A DNA stretch of 7,887 nt from Bacteroidota bacterium (GTDB lineage Bacteria; Bacteroidota; Bacteroidia; Bacteroidales; VadinHA17). Under the pieces are notes generated by a model. That model saw nothing but the letters and a program-made list of their open reading frames with translations. It was not told where the DNA came from and did no database searches. The translations under genes and the position numbers were made by a program. How positions within the stretch are numbered: position 1 is the stretch's first letter; every line of letters starts with the position of its first letter. Location: contig JAKAXP010000108.1 in the NCBI GenBank assembly GCA_021816545.1, positions 1-7,887 of the forward strand. Reading direction: 5' to 3'. This document shows positions 6,109 through 7,887 of the stretch, piece after piece.

Positions 6109-7239
6109 ATGAAGATATTTCTGAACTCCTGCGGTATGCTTCTCATTGCAGCAGCAACCTCATGCACTCATACAGGCGATCATGACCTGACAAATTGGCC
6201 CGCTGAAGCTGATCCACACAGGGTGGGACTCCTTCTTGCAGAAAAATACCTCGCCACCCCGCACAAAAACAGTGGCGACGTCACCTCTGAAGAGCCCCCT
6301 ACCCAGATAGTATATTCGGAGGCCTGCACCTGGCTCGGGAGCATCTGGTTTGCAGAAGTTTCGGGCAATAAGGAACTTCTGTCAAAACTGCAGGAACGCT
6401 TTGAACCGTTGTTTGACACGCATGGCGGCCTTCTTCCGCCGGCAAATCATGTTGACAACAATGTATTCGGCTCGGTTCCTCTGGAGTTCTGGCTCATCAA
6501 TGGAGAAAAGAAATACCTTGACCTGGGCCTGTACTATGCAGACACCCAGTGGACGCTCCCTGACAGCGTAGGACCGGAGGAGAAGAGTTATGCGGATCGC
6601 GGTTATACCTGGCAGACACGCATATGGATAGATGACATGTTCATGATCACCACCGTGCAGTCGCAGGCGTACAGGGCTACAGGTGAAATAAAATACATCG
6701 ACCGCGCAGCGAAGGAGATGATCCTTTACCTCGATACGATCCAGCTCGAAAACGGCCTGTTCTACCATGCCCCTTATGCCCGCTTCTCATGGGGTCGTGG
6801 CAACGGATGGATGGCGGCAGGGATGAGCGAGATACTGAGGGCTATGCCGGAGAATCACCCTGACCGGCTCCGCATAATGGAAGGATACCGGAAAATGATG
6901 GCTTCATTGCTGCTTCATCAGGCAGATGACGGGATGTGGCGACAGGTGATCGATGACCCTGAATTATGGAAAGAGACCTCATCAACAGCAATGTTTACCT
7001 ATGCAATGATCACAGGTGTAAAGAACGGATGGCTCGACGAAAAGACTTACGGCGCCGCGGCAAGAAAGGCCTGGCTCTCATTGGTAAAATACATTGACCC
7101 CGAAGGTAATGTGACAGACGTTTGTGAAGGAACCGGTACCGGAAATGACCGTGCCCATTATATGAACCGGAAACGCAACACCGGCGACTTCCACGGTCAG
7201 GCTCCCGTCCTCTGGTGCACGGCAGCATTGCTGAGGTAA
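6109..7239 (+). CDS. GH105-type unsaturated glycuronyl hydrolase, predicted lipoprotein
   Basis: This is a predicted (alpha/alpha)6-barrel hydrolase that removes the unsaturated uronic acid left at the end of pectin-type oligosaccharides by lyases (YteR/YesR relatives). Starting at ATG 6109 gives 376 residues, normal for the family, and a lipoprotein signal peptide (MKIFLNSCGMLLIAAATSC) with Cys19 as the lipid site. An upstream in-frame ATG at 6064 would overlap the regulator gene and spoil the signal peptide, so 6109 is preferred. Family blocks are TWQTRIWIDDMFM (residues 167-179, with Asp175/Asp176 holding the likely catalytic acid), HAPY (220-223), WGRGNGW (228-234), DDGMWRQV (273-280), WKETSSTAMFTYAM (287-300) and GDFHGQAPVLW (359-369). 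No lyase, SusC/D pair or other pectin gene lies nearby, so the natural substrate is uncertain and related GH88 specificities cannot be excluded. Its probable operon with the CarH-like gene is unusual. Confidence 0.85.
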   Translation: MKIFLNSCGMLLIAAATSCTHTGDHDLTNWPAEADPHRVGLLLAEKYLATPHKNSGDVTSEEPPTQIVYSEACTWLGSIWFAEVSGNKELLSKLQERFEPLFDTHGGLLPPANHVDNNVFGSVPLEFWLINGEKKYLDLGLYYADTQWTLPDSVGPEEKSYADRGYTWQTRIWIDDMFMITTVQSQAYRATGEIKYIDRAAKEMILYLDTIQLENGLFYHAPYARFSWGRGNGWMAAGMSEILRAMPENHPDRLRIMEGYRKMMASLLLHQADDGMWRQVIDDPELWKETSSTAMFTYAMITGVKNGWLDEKTYGAAARKAWLSLVKYIDPEGNVTDVCEGTGTGNDRAHYMNRKRNTGDFHGQAPVLWCTAALLR

Positions 7240-7344
7240 CCGGACTGCCGCTGATCAGGCAGATTAGTTATCAACTGCAAGAATTCACGCTGTTTAGCTT
7301 CAACTTAATTCTGCCACCGCATGGCCTGACCTGTACAGATTTGC

Positions 7345-7352
7345 TAACTTTG
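7345..7352 (+). promoter_or_regulatory. Candidate -7 promoter box of the coiled-coil gene
   Basis: TAACTTTG followed by C fully matches the Bacteroidota -7 consensus TAnnTTTG(C). It ends only five bases before the ATG at 7358, so transcription would begin at or within a few bases of the start codon, giving a very short leader or a leaderless mRNA. No TTG -33 element was seen at the expected distance, which lowers confidence. Confidence 0.45.
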
Positions 7353-7357
7353 CCATC

Positions 7358-7887
7358 ATGGAAAAACTCAACCTCTTTTTTGACCGGATAAAGGATCTCT
7401 CCTTCTGGCACAGGCTCTTCCGCTGGAGAGGTATCCGCAACCTGAGCTTCGACGCTTACGAGGAATTCAGGGCACTTGCACGGGAGAATGAAACTGCCAG
7501 GGAGAACCTTGCAAGGCTGCAGAACCGGATGACTGAATTTACGGCCAGAAATGAAAGTCTTTCGCAGAAGGTCAGTGACCTTGAAGTGCAGTCAGCCCGC
7601 AAGGATGCAGGCCTCGAGGAACTGAACGGCAGGCTGAGGGAGCATGCAGCAACAATAAATGAACTGACAAAAAAAGTTGCTGCCTTCGAAGCCACAAGGG
7701 AGGAAAACGTTAAAAACTATAACGAAAACATCGCACGGCTCAACCAGACAAAAGACAGCCTTGAGGCTGAACGGCGAAGGCTGAACGAGGAGAAACTCCG
7801 GGAAGCGGCCGACAGGCTGGAGGCTATGAAAAGGCAATGGTCGGAACATGAAAACGATGTTAAAAACACAGTTATACGAGATCGGAA
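7358..7887 (+). CDS. Coiled-coil protein, possibly RmuC-like, N-terminal part
   Basis: An open frame begins at ATG 7358 and runs off the right edge without a stop (173 trustworthy codons; the last few bases look like adapter). It opens with MEKLNLFFDRIKDLSFWHRLFRWRGI and has no signal peptide or clear membrane helix. From about residue 40 to 165 it is a long charged coiled coil, very rich in Glu, Arg, Lys, Leu and Asn. Just before the edge comes MKRQWSEHENDVKN, which resembles the segment at the start of the nuclease-like core of RmuC, a protein that limits DNA rearrangements. The defining RmuC motifs (a PFKGKPDN-like stretch and a VFDAK-like strand) would lie beyond the window, so the name is tentative. 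The base composition and codon use look like the neighbours. The gene starts 118 nt after the GH105 stop and has its own candidate promoter. Confidence 0.6.
   Translation, partial: MEKLNLFFDRIKDLSFWHRLFRWRGIRNLSFDAYEEFRALARENETARENLARLQNRMTEFTARNESLSQKVSDLEVQSARKDAGLEELNGRLREHAATINELTKKVAAFEATREENVKNYNENIARLNQTKDSLEAERRRLNEEKLREAADRLEAMKRQWSEHENDVKNTVIRDR
7879..7887 (+). other. Probable Illumina adapter remnant at the right end
   Basis: The final nine bases, AGATCGGAA, are identical to the first nine of the Illumina adapter AGATCGGAAGAGC. A nine-base match placed exactly at the end of the sequence is unlikely by chance. It follows that the last residues translated for the coiled-coil protein (from residue 174) are not reliable. 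Confidence 0.75.

Noticed and set aside
7245..7262. Hairpin CTGCC/GGCAG after the GH105 gene as a terminator
   Set aside because: The stem is only five base pairs and no run of T follows, so an intrinsic terminator cannot be supported.

Overview
The window looks like a piece of a Bacteroidota chromosome, probably Bacteroidales-like and probably a short assembled contig. Three things suggest this: the gene starts lack clear Shine-Dalgarno sequences, two lipoproteins are present (one with an acidic stretch after its lipobox cysteine), and one start has a TAnnTTTG-type promoter box directly before it. The gene families (secreted M28 peptidase, LemA with a DUF3137 partner, FAS1 lipoprotein, MerR/B12 regulator, GH105 hydrolase) fit that phylum. 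The assignment is inference; no rRNA, tRNA, CRISPR array, IS element or phage gene was seen.

Layout. Two genes point left: the N-terminal part of a secreted M28-type metallopeptidase (5-637), and upstream of it a Sir2-family NAD-dependent deacylase (810-1493). A 153-bp divergent region (1494-1646) separates these from genes pointing right: an exported protein-L-isoaspartate methyltransferase (1647-2339), a lemA/DUF3137 gene pair (2410-3952), a two-domain FAS1 lipoprotein (4192-5106) ending in a strong intrinsic terminator (5131-5165), a CarH-like B12-binding MerR regulator (5226-6098), a GH105-type lipoprotein hydrolase 10 nt behind it (6109-7239), and the start of a coiled-coil protein that runs off the right edge (7358-7887). 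No gene-free stretch exceeds 300 bp. The longest is the AT-rich 239 bp before the FAS1 gene.

The most interesting part is 3953-7239. The MerR protein keeps the residues that define adenosylcobalamin photoreceptors of the CarH type: Wx9EH, the His after that Trp, and an ExHxxG cobalamin-binding motif. It probably forms an operon with a GH105 hydrolase rather than with carotenoid genes. Its upstream region shares short motifs with the region before the FAS1 gene, and a perfect 10-bp palindrome lies just before its own start. The FAS1 leader carries interleaved inverted repeats of GAACAT/ATGTTC that could fold in mutually exclusive ways, one of which covers the start codon. The hypothesis is a light- or B12-responsive circuit controlling surface adhesion and sugar hydrolysis.

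A technical point matters for annotation. Both ends of the window finish, reading outward, with the first bases of the common Illumina adapter (AGATC at the left, AGATCGGAA at the right). The apparent stop codon of the M28 gene uses an adapter base, so this gene is most likely cut by the contig end rather than truncated in nature.
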